From positions 7,157,001-7,221,000 of the forward strand of contig NC_016109.1 in the NCBI RefSeq assembly GCF_000269985.1: a stretch of 64,000 bases of DNA, read 5' to 3'. Origin of the DNA: Kitasatospora setae KM-6054 (GTDB lineage: Bacteria > Actinomycetota > Actinomycetes > Streptomycetales > Streptomycetaceae). This document shows, piece after piece, positions 46,199-55,116 of the stretch. The position numbers were made by a program, and so were the translations under genes. The notes under the pieces are model-generated. The model saw only the letters and a program-made list of their open reading frames with translations, was not told where the DNA came from and did not search any database. Each line of letters opens with the position of its first letter. Position 1 is the first letter of the stretch.

Positions 46199-46545
46199 GG
46201 TACCTCCACGATCGAACACCCGAACGGCGGCGCACCGGCACGGGACGGGACGGGACGCGGTGCGCCCCGCGCGGCGTCGGCGGCGGGCCGGAGGGCGGCG
46301 GGGCGGCGACGGGGGGATACCCGGGCGCCGGACGGCGCACCTCGGAGCCGGACATTACCGGCGGAAAGCGGAGGAACGTGGCAATCGGCGTACGGCGCGC
46401 CGGGCGGGTCGACCGGGTGGCGCAGGGGCGCAGACGGGGGCGAGGGCGAGGTCGGGGGCGGGGCCGGGAACGCGGACGGACCGCCCCGCGGTGCGGGACG
46501 GTCCGTGGGCCGGTGCGGGTCAGTCGGGCCCGGCGGGCGCGGGGC
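46199..46545. other. Gene-free stretch between the MBL and MaoC genes
   Basis: No supported gene. It should contain the MBL promoter and the end of the MaoC transcript. Repeats of GGGACGGGACG type occur at about 46235-46260, and an Arg-Gly-repeat reading frame from GTG 46378 has a good ribosome site but lacks coding character. Confidence 0.5.
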
Positions 46546-47007
46546 TCAGGCGGCCGGGTAGAAGCGGGTGATCGTCTCCGCGACGCAGTGCGGCTTGGGG
46601 CTCGCCTCGCTGGCGATGGTGAACCGGACCAGCACCTGCACGCCGCCGCCCGGCACCTCGTCCGCCGACACCAGGACCGCGGTCGCCCGCACCGCCGTGC
46701 CGACCGGCAGCGGGGCCGGGAAGCGGACCTTGTCCGAGCCGTAGTTGAGGGCCATCGCGACGCCCTCCACCCCGTAGCACTCCTTGGCCAGCACCGGCAG
46801 CAGGGAGAGCGTGAGGTAGCCGTGCGCGATCGTCCCGCCGAACGGCGTCAGCTTGGCGCGCTCCGGGTCGACGTGGATCCACTGGTGGTCGCCGGTCGCC
46901 TCCGCGAACAGGTTCACCCGGTCCTGGTCGATGGTGTGCCACGCGCTGGTGCCGAGTTCGGTGCCGACCGCGGCGGTCAGGTCGGCGAGCGAGGCGAAGG
47001 TCGTCAC
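46546..47007 (-). CDS. MaoC-family dehydratase (R-specific enoyl-hydratase-like)
   Basis: A 153-residue single hotdog-fold protein with the hydratase-2 motif ATGDHQWIHVDPERA, which holds the catalytic Asp and His, and the following AHGYLTLSLLPVL. Members hydrate enoyl-CoA or enoyl-thioesters, often for polyketide or fatty-acid side paths. The GTG at 47007 has GGAG seven bases upstream; the longer start at 47019 is less supported. It is a single gene with no clear operon partner. Confidence 0.9.
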   Translation of the reverse strand: MTTFASLADLTAAVGTELGTSAWHTIDQDRVNLFAEATGDHQWIHVDPERAKLTPFGGTIAHGYLTLSLLPVLAKECYGVEGVAMALNYGSDKVRFPAPLPVGTAVRATAVLVSADEVPGGGVQVLVRFTIASEASPKPHCVAETITRFYPAA

Positions 47008-47188
47008 GGTGTGCTCCACGGTGGGTCGGGGCGGGCTCGGAGCTGGGGCTCGGAGCGGGGGCTCGAAGCGGGGGCTCGAAGCGGGACGGCCCTGGGCGGG
47101 CCGCCCCGCAGAGTATGCCTACTCGCCGGTCACATGTCAGTGGAGGGGTCGGGCGGGGGAGGGGCTGGGCGGGGGAGCGGGCCCGGGG

Positions 47189-47647
47189 TCAGGCCCGGCG
47201 GCGGCCCGGGAGGGCGGGCTCGGGGGCCGGCTCCCCGGCGTCCGGGAGGATGCGGCGGCCGGAGACCAGCTCCGGGGTGATCGCCACGTACTCCGGGCCC
47301 GGGTCCGGGATCCACGGGCGCAGGCCGCCGGAGCGCAGCGCGGCGCGCTCGCCCGCGTCGCGGACCACCTCGGCGCGGCCGTGCACCAGCACGCTCCAGC
47401 CGCAGCGGCCGGCCCGGTCGAAGTCGTCGACCTGGAACGCGGCCACCGTGCCGTCCAGCGCCCGGGCCACCCGGGTGCCGGCGCGCAGGGCCAGGATCAG
47501 CCGGCCGTCCGCCGCCACCCGGAAGGCCACCGGGAGCACCGCCGGAAGCGCGTGCTCGGTGTACACCACCCGCCCCAGCGGCACGGTGCCGAGCAGCCGC
47601 AGGCACTCGGCCTCGCTGAGGGTCTCCACCCGGTCGTCACGGTCCAT
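47189..47647 (-). CDS. Pyridoxamine 5'-phosphate oxidase-like flavin/F420-binding protein
   Basis: A 152-residue split-barrel protein (ECLRLLGTVPLGRVVYTEHA, VAFRVAADGRLILALRAGT, VAAFQVDDFD, GWSVLVHGRAEVV). Members bind FMN, F420 or haem and reduce varied substrates; actinomycetes have many F420-dependent paralogues. No cofactor-specific residues can be named here. The ATG at 47647 is clear. It is divergent from the unknown gene at 47852. Confidence 0.88.
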   Translation of the reverse strand: MDRDDRVETLSEAECLRLLGTVPLGRVVYTEHALPAVLPVAFRVAADGRLILALRAGTRVARALDGTVAAFQVDDFDRAGRCGWSVLVHGRAEVVRDAGERAALRSGGLRPWIPDPGPEYVAITPELVSGRRILPDAGEPAPEPALPGRRRA

Positions 47648-47851
47648 ACCGTCGATGGTGCCCCGGCCCGCACCGCCCCGAACAGGGCCCATGGTCCCTG
47701 AGCTGGGGCTCATCGGACCGATTCCGCCCCCGCGCGACACCCCTCGGCGATACCTTGGCCTCCGGCGGCGCCCCCGGCCCGCCGCGGGCTCCCCCGAACG
47801 GGCCGCGCGGCAGGTCGCGGGCGGTACAGGCGGGCGGAGGGGGCGGTACGG

Positions 47852-48688
47852 GTGAGCGGTGGCATCGAACTGGTGATGATCGGCGCGGACGGCGGTCCCG
47901 AGCGCGCCCACGGCGGGTCGGCCCGCGCCGCGGACGGCGCCCGCACCCTGGCCGACGCCCTCCCCGGCCGCACCTTCGACGCCGGCACCCGGGGCAGCAC
48001 CGTCACCCACCCCCCGGCCGACGCCGACGCCAACACCCTGCTCACCGCCGTCCGGCAGGCCGCCCAGCGCCCCGCCCGCTGGCTGGTGGTCTGCCTGGTC
48101 GGCCAACTCGTCGCCGACCCGCGCGGCCGCCGGGTCGCCCTGGTCACCGCCGGCTCCACCCCCGACAACGCCTACCGGCGCGGCCTCGCCTGGGACTGGA
48201 TCACCAGCGCCATGGTGCACGGCGAACAGGAGGAGACCCTGCTGATCGTCGACGCCGTCGCCGACCGCGACACCTGGACCGCCCTGCAGCGCGAGGACGG
48301 CGCCGGCGAACTGCTCGGCCACTCGCGCGTCCCGCTCTGGGGCCGGATCGGCCGCTGGAACACCGGCCGGCGCGGCCGCGACGGCGTACTCCCCGGCGCG
48401 GACGGCTCGTTCAGCTGGGCCCTCGGCCGGGTCCTCGAACACGGCGTGCCCGGCGCCCCCGCCGCCGTCGGACCGCTCGACCTCCAGCCCGCCGTGGAAG
48501 GCCAGTTGGGGTGGGGAGAACCGGCCAACGCGGGCGAGGCAAGGCTGTTGGTGCCGCGTGACGGGGGAAGACTCCTGATGCGCAATCGGGCCGCAGTGAG
48601 AGGTGCGCTCGCCGGATTGCCCTTTTCCGATGAACTTTTGGCGGTTCTGTGGCGAGAAAGTGCCCCAACGGATCCGCCTTCCGCGTAA
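47852..48688 (+). CDS. Unknown 278-residue protein
   Basis: Starts at GTG 47852 after GCGGAGGGGGCGG. The sequence has an alpha/beta character (IELVMIGADGG, WLVVCLVGQLVADPRGRRVA, TLLIVDAVADRDTWTALQ) with no signal peptide, membrane helix or known motif. The last 30 codons and the following 140 bases are AT-richer than the rest. It lies upstream of the Tad operon on the same strand, separated by 141 bases, and may or may not belong to it. I do not recognise the family. Confidence 0.6.
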   Translation: MSGGIELVMIGADGGPERAHGGSARAADGARTLADALPGRTFDAGTRGSTVTHPPADADANTLLTAVRQAAQRPARWLVVCLVGQLVADPRGRRVALVTAGSTPDNAYRRGLAWDWITSAMVHGEQEETLLIVDAVADRDTWTALQREDGAGELLGHSRVPLWGRIGRWNTGRRGRDGVLPGADGSFSWALGRVLEHGVPGAPAAVGPLDLQPAVEGQLGWGEPANAGEARLLVPRDGGRLLMRNRAAVRGALAGLPFSDELLAVLWRESAPTDPPSA

Positions 48689-48829
48689 GGTCAGGAGGCC
48701 CGGGTGTTGCCGTGCCGGGGTGGGGTGGCGAAGAATCGACCTCCGAGCGACCTCAGAACGACACCGGGGACGGCAGACGACATCCGCGGTCCGGATCCAC
48801 CACAGGTCCGGCCGCAACAAGGTGGGGCT

Positions 48830-49450
48830 ATGCGGCAGCGCTCAATTCTGGTGCGCCCTGGGGCGGTTGGGATCAGCGGGTTGCTTCTGCCATTCCTGCT
48901 GACGGCCTGCTCGGCCGCCGGCACGGGATCCGCGGACCGACTCGGAACACCCGACGCGAGCCTCGCCCGGGCGACCTCCACGACCACTCCCGACAACGGA
49001 CCGACCGGCACCCCCGTCCCCCACCAAGGCGTCCAGGGCCTGGAGGGGAACGAGGCGGTGACGGCCTATCAAGGCTGGTGGAACGTCCAGGTCGACGTCC
49101 TCGGGCGATCGGATTCGGACGGAACTCCGCTCCGGCAGTACGCCACCGGCAATGCCTTCAGCGACACCGTGATCTCGCTCACCCGGCTGCACGACAACAA
49201 ACTCGTCATGGCCGGTCGGCCGCGCACCTCACCAACCCTCAAAAGCCTTGACCCGCAGGCGAATCCGCCCACCGCCACGATCGGGGACTGCCTCGACGTG
49301 ACCGACTGGCACCAGGTGGACGCGACGACCAAGGAGATCAGGGATCCGCAGCAGCGGCTGTCGCGTTATCCGGCGACCGCCGTGATGAAGAAATACGGAA
49401 ACCGCTGGCTGATCACCGACTTCACCCGTGAGGTGGACAAGACATGCTGA
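48830..49450 (+). CDS. Lipoprotein at the head of the Tad operon
   Basis: A 206-residue protein with a lipoprotein signal: hydrophobic SGLLLPFLLTAC (lipobox LTAC, Cys near residue 27), a Thr/Ser-rich linker and a compact domain (AVTAYQGWWNVQVDVLGRSD, VMKKYGNRWLITDFTREVDK) resembling the small mixed-fold lipoproteins of streptomycete pilus loci. ATG 48830 follows GGTGGGG. Its end overlaps the next gene by seven bases. It probably sits on the outer face of the membrane as an assembly factor (inference). Confidence 0.78.
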   Translation: MRQRSILVRPGAVGISGLLLPFLLTACSAAGTGSADRLGTPDASLARATSTTTPDNGPTGTPVPHQGVQGLEGNEAVTAYQGWWNVQVDVLGRSDSDGTPLRQYATGNAFSDTVISLTRLHDNKLVMAGRPRTSPTLKSLDPQANPPTATIGDCLDVTDWHQVDATTKEIRDPQQRLSRYPATAVMKKYGNRWLITDFTREVDKTC

Positions 49451-50397
49451 ACTCCGCCTGGCGCACAGCCATTTGTGTACTGATCGGGCTCGGATTGGCG
49501 GCCACCGCCGTTCCGGCGGCCAGTGCCGATGACGGCGGCGGCGTCGTCATCGGCCCCTGTGCGGACCTCTCCATCTGCACCGGCACCCACCACCCGGGCA
49601 GCACCCCGACCGCCGGCGGCGGCGGGACGTCCGGCGGGAGCGGCGGCGGCACCGAGATGTGCACCTGGAAGGACAAGCAGGTGCCGTGCTGGCGGGACGA
49701 CCTCGGCTGGTTCTCGGAGGGCTGCTACTACTCGCTGGTCACCCCGCAGCCCCTGGCCGGGGACCGGTCCTGGGAAGGGCACACCAGCAAGGACGGCGCG
49801 ATCTACCAGAAGGCCTGCGACCTCACCGGCGACCTGCTCAACTTCCAGTCGGCCGGCCAGACCTTCCTCGCCCAGGCCCCCGGCAAGACGCCGCCCAAGA
49901 CGCCCGCCCAGCTCGCCTACGACGCCCTGCAGGAGATCACCGTCGTCCCGCCCGTCCTGCACGCCGCCCCCGGCAAGGACGCGGTGGTCGGCTCGCCGGT
50001 CTGGCTCTGGATGGACGCGAACCCCCGCACCGTCGGGCCGCTGAGCAGCGAACTGCAAGGCGAAGGCTTCAAGGTCACCACCACCATCACGCTGGCCGAG
50101 GTGGAGTGGAGCGTGGACGACGGCCCGGCCGGGGACGAGCAGGTCGGTCACTTCAGCTGCAAGGACGGCGGCAACCCGTTCAGCAGCACCGGGACGCCCA
50201 GTTGCAGCCACGTCTTCGAGAAGAGCTCGGCCGGGATGAAGGAGAAGGCCTTCACGCTCGGCGTGCGGATGCTCTGGCACGTCAGCGCGCACAAGGACGA
50301 CGGCACCCCGATCAACATGATCCCCTACGACTGGTGGCCGACCTACACCGACGCGGTGCTGCAGGTTCCGGTCAACGAGGTCCAGGTGCTGAACTGA
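49444..50397 (+). CDS. Secreted cysteine-containing protein of the Tad operon
   Basis: A 317-residue protein with a Sec signal (ending near ASA) and a Gly/Ser/Thr linker (residues about 52-70), then a globular domain with at least six Cys (CTWKDKQVPC, EGCYYSL, ACDLTG, FSCKDGG, PSCSHVF) that could form disulfides. Relatives are sometimes labelled ATP/GTP-binding, but no P-loop is present here. It overlaps the upstream lipoprotein gene and is followed by the CpaB-like gene. It may be a wall or pilus-base component. Confidence 0.75.
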   Translation: MLNSAWRTAICVLIGLGLAATAVPAASADDGGGVVIGPCADLSICTGTHHPGSTPTAGGGGTSGGSGGGTEMCTWKDKQVPCWRDDLGWFSEGCYYSLVTPQPLAGDRSWEGHTSKDGAIYQKACDLTGDLLNFQSAGQTFLAQAPGKTPPKTPAQLAYDALQEITVVPPVLHAAPGKDAVVGSPVWLWMDANPRTVGPLSSELQGEGFKVTTTITLAEVEWSVDDGPAGDEQVGHFSCKDGGNPFSSTGTPSCSHVFEKSSAGMKEKAFTLGVRMLWHVSAHKDDGTPINMIPYDWWPTYTDAVLQVPVNEVQVLN

Positions 50398-50491
50398 CCG
50401 GCCCGGCCGCCGGAGCCGGACCGGGCCCGGCGGCCCGAGAGTTGACGTTCGAACACGAGTGAGAGGCCGCAGAGCGGTGGAGAACCGAAGC

Positions 50492-51130
50492 ATGCCGACC
50501 CCGCCGCGCCGACTCGGCGCCCGGCGGCGGCGACCCGCCGTGCTGGCGATGGCGGTGGCGCTGATCGCGGCCGGCGGGCTGGGCGGCGCCGTGCTGTACA
50601 ACAGCAGCGGGCAGCGGATCGCCGTCGTCGCGCTGGCCCGGGACGTCCCGATGGGGCAGGTGATCAGCTCCGACGACCTGGTGGTCGCGCACATCGCCGG
50701 CGACCCCGCGCTGCGCCCGCTGGACGCCCGGGACCTGCAGGGCACCATCGGGCTGCGGGCCACCACCGACCTCAAGCGCGGGGCGCTGCTGGTCAAGTCC
50801 GACCTCACCAGCGACCCGGCGACCCAGGCCGGGCAGCAGATCGTCGGCGTCTACGCCAAGCGCTCCCAGCTGCCCGCCACCAAGCTGCAGCCCGGCCTGC
50901 AGATCCTGATCGTCAACGCGCCCGCCGGCGACGGCGGCAGCGCCGGCGCCACCACCCGCAGCCCCGACACGCTGACCGCCGTGGTCGCCGCCGTCGGCCG
51001 CCCTGACACCGACGGCAGCACCGTGATAGACGTCGCCGTCGGCCCCTCCGACGGGCCGAAGCTCGCGCTCTGGGTGGCCGGCGGCAAGTTCCAGGTGATC
51101 CTGGCGCCCCGAAGCAGCGGGGGGTCCTGA
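50492..51130 (+). CDS. SAF-domain protein (CpaB/RcpC-like)
   Basis: A 212-residue protein with an N-terminal basic stretch (RRLGARRRRP), one membrane helix (about residues 18-38) and a SAF domain (VVALARDVPMGQVISSDDLV, KRGALLVKSDL), as in CpaB, which lines the export path of Tad systems. ATG 50492 has GGAG nine bases upstream; GTG 50459 and 50477 are alternatives. The stop overlaps the next start (TGATG). Confidence 0.85.
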   Translation: MPTPPRRLGARRRRPAVLAMAVALIAAGGLGGAVLYNSSGQRIAVVALARDVPMGQVISSDDLVVAHIAGDPALRPLDARDLQGTIGLRATTDLKRGALLVKSDLTSDPATQAGQQIVGVYAKRSQLPATKLQPGLQILIVNAPAGDGGSAGATTRSPDTLTAVVAAVGRPDTDGSTVIDVAVGPSDGPKLALWVAGGKFQVILAPRSSGGS

Positions 51131-52542
51131 TGTCCGTGGTGGCCGTGCTCGGCGGGCCGGGAGCGCCGGGGGCCACCAGCAGCGCCCTCGCGCTGCTGCT
51201 GTCCTGGCCGCTGCGCCCCGGCCGCCGGGTACTGCTCGTCGAGTGCGACCCGGACGGCGGCGCCGTGCTGGCCGGCGCGCTGGAAGGGCGGGTCGAGGCC
51301 GTCTACGGGCTGCGCAACCTGGCCGTCGCCGACCGGCGCGGACTGCTCGCCGAAACACTCTGGGAACAGCTGCTCGACGTCTCCCCGCAGGGCAACGGCG
51401 AACGCCTGCTGCTGCCCGGACTCACCGACCCCGCCCAGGCCCCCGGCCTCGCCTACACCTGGGAGCCCCTGGTCGAAGCCCTGCGGGCGCTCGAACCGCA
51501 GGGCTACGACGTGCTGCTCGACCTGGGGCGCTCCGGCGCGAGCGGGCCGATGGCGGTGCTGCCCCGGCGGGCCGACGTGGTCGCCGCGACCGTCCGCACC
51601 ACGCTGCGCGGACTCTCCGCCGCCCGGCCCCGGATCGCCGCACTGCGCGAGGACCTCGACGCCAACGGCACCGGCTCGGACGGCCTGGGCCTGCTGCTGG
51701 TCACCGAGGGCCCCTACCCCGAGAGCGAGGTCTCCCGGCAGTTCCGGCTGCCCGTGCTCGGCGCGCTCACCCACGCCCCGCGCACCGCCCGGGTGCTCTC
51801 CGACGGCGGCGACACCACCGACCGGCGCTTCATCCGCTCCGAGTTGATGCGCACCGCGCGCAGCGCCGCCGACCGGATCCAGGACCTGGTCACCACCCGC
51901 CGGCGCCGCCTCGGCGGCCCGCAGGGCCAGCCGCCGCCGCAACCGCAGTTGCAGCAAACGCAGTTGCAGCAACCGCCGCAGCAGCAACCGCAGTTGCAGC
52001 AGCCCTACCAGCCGCAGCCGGTGCAACCCCAGCCAGTGGCACCGCAGTTCGCGCAGCCGCAGCCGCAGCCGCAGCCGCAGCCGCAGCCGCAGCCGCAGCC
52101 GCCGCAGTCGTCGCAGCGGGGGTACGTCCAACCCCCGCAGTACCAGCAGCCGTTGCGGCAGGCGCCCGTGCCGCCGCAGCAGGTGCCGCCGTTCGTGGCG
52201 GGGCCGGTGGGCGGGCCGCAGTCGTACCCGCAGTCGCAGCCCTACCAGGCGCAGCCCCCGTACCAGCAGGCGCAGCCGTACCAGCAGCAACAGCCTTACC
52301 AGCAGCCGCAGTCGCCGCAGCAGGTGTCGCAAGAGGCGGGTGCGGGCGGGCAGTTCACGGGGGAGTGGCCGATCCGGGTCGAGCCGCCGCAGATCTCGTA
52401 CGCCGCACCGCACATAGCGCCGCCCGTGGTGCCGCAGCCGCCGGTGCCCGCGCCCTTCCCGGGGCAGGGCGGGGCAGGTGGTGCGGTGGTCGACGGCGAG
52501 GGCGGGGACGGCAGTCGGGAGGAGGGACGGCATGCGCGCTAA
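51130..52542 (+). CDS. TadZ/CpaE-like ParA-fold protein with degenerate P-loop and Gln/Pro tail
   Basis: A 470-residue protein. Residues 1-260 have the ParA/MinD-like fold (VVAVLGGPGAPGATS, RRVLLVECDPDGG, YDVLLDLGRSGASG, LGALTHAPRTARVL), but the Walker A lacks both Lys residues (GGPGAPGATS), so ATP hydrolysis is unlikely. From about residue 265 a long Gln/Pro-rich region (PQPQ and YQQP repeats) fills most of the rest. CpaE/TadZ proteins place the secretion machine in the cell. It overlaps CpaB at its start (TGATG) and TadA at its end (11 bases). Confidence 0.85.
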   Translation: MSVVAVLGGPGAPGATSSALALLLSWPLRPGRRVLLVECDPDGGAVLAGALEGRVEAVYGLRNLAVADRRGLLAETLWEQLLDVSPQGNGERLLLPGLTDPAQAPGLAYTWEPLVEALRALEPQGYDVLLDLGRSGASGPMAVLPRRADVVAATVRTTLRGLSAARPRIAALREDLDANGTGSDGLGLLLVTEGPYPESEVSRQFRLPVLGALTHAPRTARVLSDGGDTTDRRFIRSELMRTARSAADRIQDLVTTRRRRLGGPQGQPPPQPQLQQTQLQQPPQQQPQLQQPYQPQPVQPQPVAPQFAQPQPQPQPQPQPQPQPPQSSQRGYVQPPQYQQPLRQAPVPPQQVPPFVAGPVGGPQSYPQSQPYQAQPPYQQAQPYQQQQPYQQPQSPQQVSQEAGAGGQFTGEWPIRVEPPQISYAAPHIAPPVVPQPPVPAPFPGQGGAGGAVVDGEGGDGSREEGRHAR

Positions 52543-54145
52543 CCCGTACCAGGGGCCGTTGCCGCAGCAGGCGGTGAACGGGCAGGTGGCGCAGGGAGGT
52601 TCGGCCGACGCGGCCGGACTGCCGTGGGCCAAGCCGCCGTTGGAGCAGCCGTACCAGCAGCCGCAGCAGCCGCAGCAGCCGTACCAGCCGCAACCGCAGC
52701 CGCAGGTCGGGCCGGTGGCCGCCGCGGCGGCGGTGCCGGCGCTCCCGGCGGCGGGGGCGCGGCCGGTGGTGGACACGCAGGTGGCAAGGGAGTTGAAGCG
52801 GCAGGTCGCGGCCGAGCTGCACCAGCAGCTGTCGCGGCTGGCGCAGGCGTCGGGCAGCGAGGCGGACCGGGCGACCCGGCGGCAGCGCGGACGGGCGCTG
52901 ATCGAGGAGGCGGTGGCCCGCTGGTCGGACGCGTACGCGCAGACGCACGGCATCCCGCCGACCCGGGAACAGGACCGGCTGCTCGCCGAGGCCGTGTACG
53001 ACCTGCTGTTCCGGGCCGGCCGGCTGCAGCCCTACCTCGACGACCCGGAGATCGAGAACATCCTGATCAACGGCTGCGACGACGTGTGGATCTCGCGGGT
53101 GCACCAACCACTGCGCCAGGTACCGCCGGTGGCCGACACCGACGAGGAACTGGTCGAGCTGCTGCAGGACCTGGCCCGCCAGCACGGCGGCGGCGAGCGC
53201 AGCCTGTCGACCGCCAGCCCGATGCTGGCGCTGCGCCTGGAGGGCGGCATGCGCCTGCAGGCGATGACCGAGGTCACGCCCCGCCCGTACGTGGCGATCC
53301 GCCGCCACCGGGTGGCCAGCGCGACGCTCAGCGACCTGGTCCAACTCGGCACGGTGGACACCACCCTGGCGGCGTTCCTGGCGTCCGCGATCCGGGCCCG
53401 GAAGAACGTGATGATCACCGGTACCCAGGGCGTCGGCAAGACCAGCCTGCTGCGCGCGATGGCCGCCGAGATCCCGCCGGACGAGCGGGTCGGCACCCTG
53501 GAGTCGGAGTTCGAGCTCTGGCTGCACACCCTCGGTCACCTGCGGCAGGTCGTCCCGATGGAGGCCCGCGAGGGCAACGGCGAACGCGTCGACGGGCGCC
53601 TGGCGGGCGAGTTGACGATCGGCGAGCTCATCCCGGCGGCGCTCCGGATGACGCTGTCGCGGATCATCGTCGGCGAGGTGCGCTCCGCCGAGGTGGTGCC
53701 GATGCTGCGGGTCATGACCAACGGCGAGGGCGGCTCGATGTGCACCCTGCACGCCCGCGGCCCGCAGATGGTGGTCGACCGGATCGCCGAACTCTGCCTG
53801 GAGTACGGCTCGCACATGACCGACACCCTCGCGTACCGGCTCACCGCCAACGCCGTCGACTTCATCGTGCACGTCACCATGGTCGACGAGACCGCCGTCG
53901 GCGGCCGCCGGCACCGCTTCGTCTCGCACGTGCTGGAGGTGGCCGGCCTCGGCGAGTCCGGCCGACCCGCGCTGAACACCGTCTTCGGGCCGCGCCCGGA
54001 GATCGGCGAGGTGCGGGCGGTGCCCGTCACCCCGCCGCACTGCCTGGACGACCTGCGCCGGGCCGGCTTCGACGCGGGGCTGCTCGCCTCCCCGTACGGC
54101 ACCTGGGGCGCCCCGCTGGCGCTGCGGATCGGGGGGACGCGCTGA
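52532..54145 (+). CDS. TadA/CpaF secretion ATPase
   Basis: A 537-residue ATPase. A Gln/Pro-rich N-terminus (residues 1-60) resembles the TadZ-like tail. The ATPase core has the N-terminal domain (DPEIENILINGCDDVWISR), Walker A GTQGVGKTS (297-305, Lys303), an acidic Asp-box (ESEFELWLH) and the Walker B-like LSRIIVGEVRS with Glu, then MTNGEGGSMCTLHA. It drives pilin polymerisation or secretion at the inner membrane. The Walker A Thr-Gln is unusual. ATG 52532 is supported by GGAGG. It overlaps TadB (TGATG). Confidence 0.95.
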   Translation: MRANPYQGPLPQQAVNGQVAQGGSADAAGLPWAKPPLEQPYQQPQQPQQPYQPQPQPQVGPVAAAAAVPALPAAGARPVVDTQVARELKRQVAAELHQQLSRLAQASGSEADRATRRQRGRALIEEAVARWSDAYAQTHGIPPTREQDRLLAEAVYDLLFRAGRLQPYLDDPEIENILINGCDDVWISRVHQPLRQVPPVADTDEELVELLQDLARQHGGGERSLSTASPMLALRLEGGMRLQAMTEVTPRPYVAIRRHRVASATLSDLVQLGTVDTTLAAFLASAIRARKNVMITGTQGVGKTSLLRAMAAEIPPDERVGTLESEFELWLHTLGHLRQVVPMEAREGNGERVDGRLAGELTIGELIPAALRMTLSRIIVGEVRSAEVVPMLRVMTNGEGGSMCTLHARGPQMVVDRIAELCLEYGSHMTDTLAYRLTANAVDFIVHVTMVDETAVGGRRHRFVSHVLEVAGLGESGRPALNTVFGPRPEIGEVRAVPVTPPHCLDDLRRAGFDAGLLASPYGTWGAPLALRIGGTR

Positions 54146-55116
54146 TGCTGATGCTGTACGTGCTCTGCGGACTGGCCGTGGCCGGCGGGCTGGTGGCGCT
54201 CGCCGTCGGCCTGACCGGGCGGCCGGAGGGCGAGGAGCAGCCCCGCAACCCGTTGGAGGGCCGGCTGCACACCCTCTGGTACGGGGCGCCCGGCACCGCC
54301 TCGCCCGGCGTCGCCCGGCTGCGCCGGATCCAGCTGGTGCTGGCGCTGATCGGCGCGCCCGGCGGCTGGCTGTTCACCCGGATCCCGCTGGTCGCGCTGC
54401 TCGTCCCGGCCGCCGTGTTCGGCCTGCCCTGGCTGTTCGACGCGACCCGCTCCGACACCCGGCGGATCGAACGGCTGGAGGCGCTCGCCGAGTGGACCCA
54501 GCGCCTCGCCGACGTGCTGCTGCTCGGCGTCGGCCTGAACCAGGCGATCATGACCAGCCGGCGCACCGCGCCCGCCGCGCTGGAGACCGAGATCACCGAC
54601 CTGGCGGCCCGGCTGCAGTCCCGCTGGCGGCCGGAGGACGCGCTGCGCGCCTTCGGCGACCAGGTCGCCGACTCGACCGCCGACAAGGTGCTCGCCGCGC
54701 TCGTCCTGCGGGCCGGCGACAGCGGGCCGGGACTGGCCCGGGCGCTCGCCGACATGGCCGAATCGGTGCGTGAGGAGGTCCGGCAGCGGCGCGCCATCGA
54801 GGCCGACCGCTCCAAGCACCGCACCACCATCCGCTGGATGGTCGGCATCATCCTGCTGGTCGTCGTGGTCGGCTCGTTCAACGCCGGCTACACCGCGCCC
54901 TACACCACCACGATCGGCCAACTCGTGCTCGGCATCGTGGCGGTGGCGTTCGTCGCGGTGATCGCCTGGATGCGCTCGCTGGCCCGGCACACCCCGCTGC
55001 CGCGCGTCCTGGAGCCCGACCGCCGCTCCAAGACCGGCAAGCTGCCCGGCCGCGAGCAGGCCGCCGCCGAGGGCGCCGGCAGCGAGGACGAACCACTCGT
55101 GAAGGAGGCCAGGTGA
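54145..55116 (+). CDS. TadB-like inner-membrane platform protein
   Basis: A 323-residue protein of the GspF/TadB family: an N-terminal helix, membrane segments near residues 65-100 and two after residue 230 (MVGIILLVVVVGSFNAG, VLGIVAVAFVAVIAWM), with the cytoplasmic GspF region between (LEALAEWTQRLADVLLLGVG, ALVLRAGDSGPGLARALADM). It forms the membrane platform with TadC. It overlaps TadA and TadC by short stop/start overlaps. Confidence 0.93.
   Translation: MLMLYVLCGLAVAGGLVALAVGLTGRPEGEEQPRNPLEGRLHTLWYGAPGTASPGVARLRRIQLVLALIGAPGGWLFTRIPLVALLVPAAVFGLPWLFDATRSDTRRIERLEALAEWTQRLADVLLLGVGLNQAIMTSRRTAPAALETEITDLAARLQSRWRPEDALRAFGDQVADSTADKVLAALVLRAGDSGPGLARALADMAESVREEVRQRRAIEADRSKHRTTIRWMVGIILLVVVVGSFNAGYTAPYTTTIGQLVLGIVAVAFVAVIAWMRSLARHTPLPRVLEPDRRSKTGKLPGREQAAAEGAGSEDEPLVKEAR

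Noticed and set aside
42063..46355. Reverse-strand reading frame of about 1430 codons over the DUF6493 genes
   Set aside because: It is the shadow of the + strand paralogues and the MBL gene; the composition is Arg/Pro/Gly-rich and no motif is present.
46378..47280. GTG reading frame with a good GGAGG site, opening with an Arg-Gly repeat
   Set aside because: It is antisense to the MaoC gene and shows no coding-type amino acid pattern despite the ribosome site.
49444..50397. ATP/GTP-binding function for the secreted Tad-operon protein
   Set aside because: No Walker A or B motif exists; the protein has a signal peptide and several cysteines.
51940..52340. A distinct repeat element or CRISPR-like array in the CAG/CCG-rich stretch
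   Set aside because: The repeats are in-frame Gln/Pro codons of the TadZ-like gene without spacers or fixed period.
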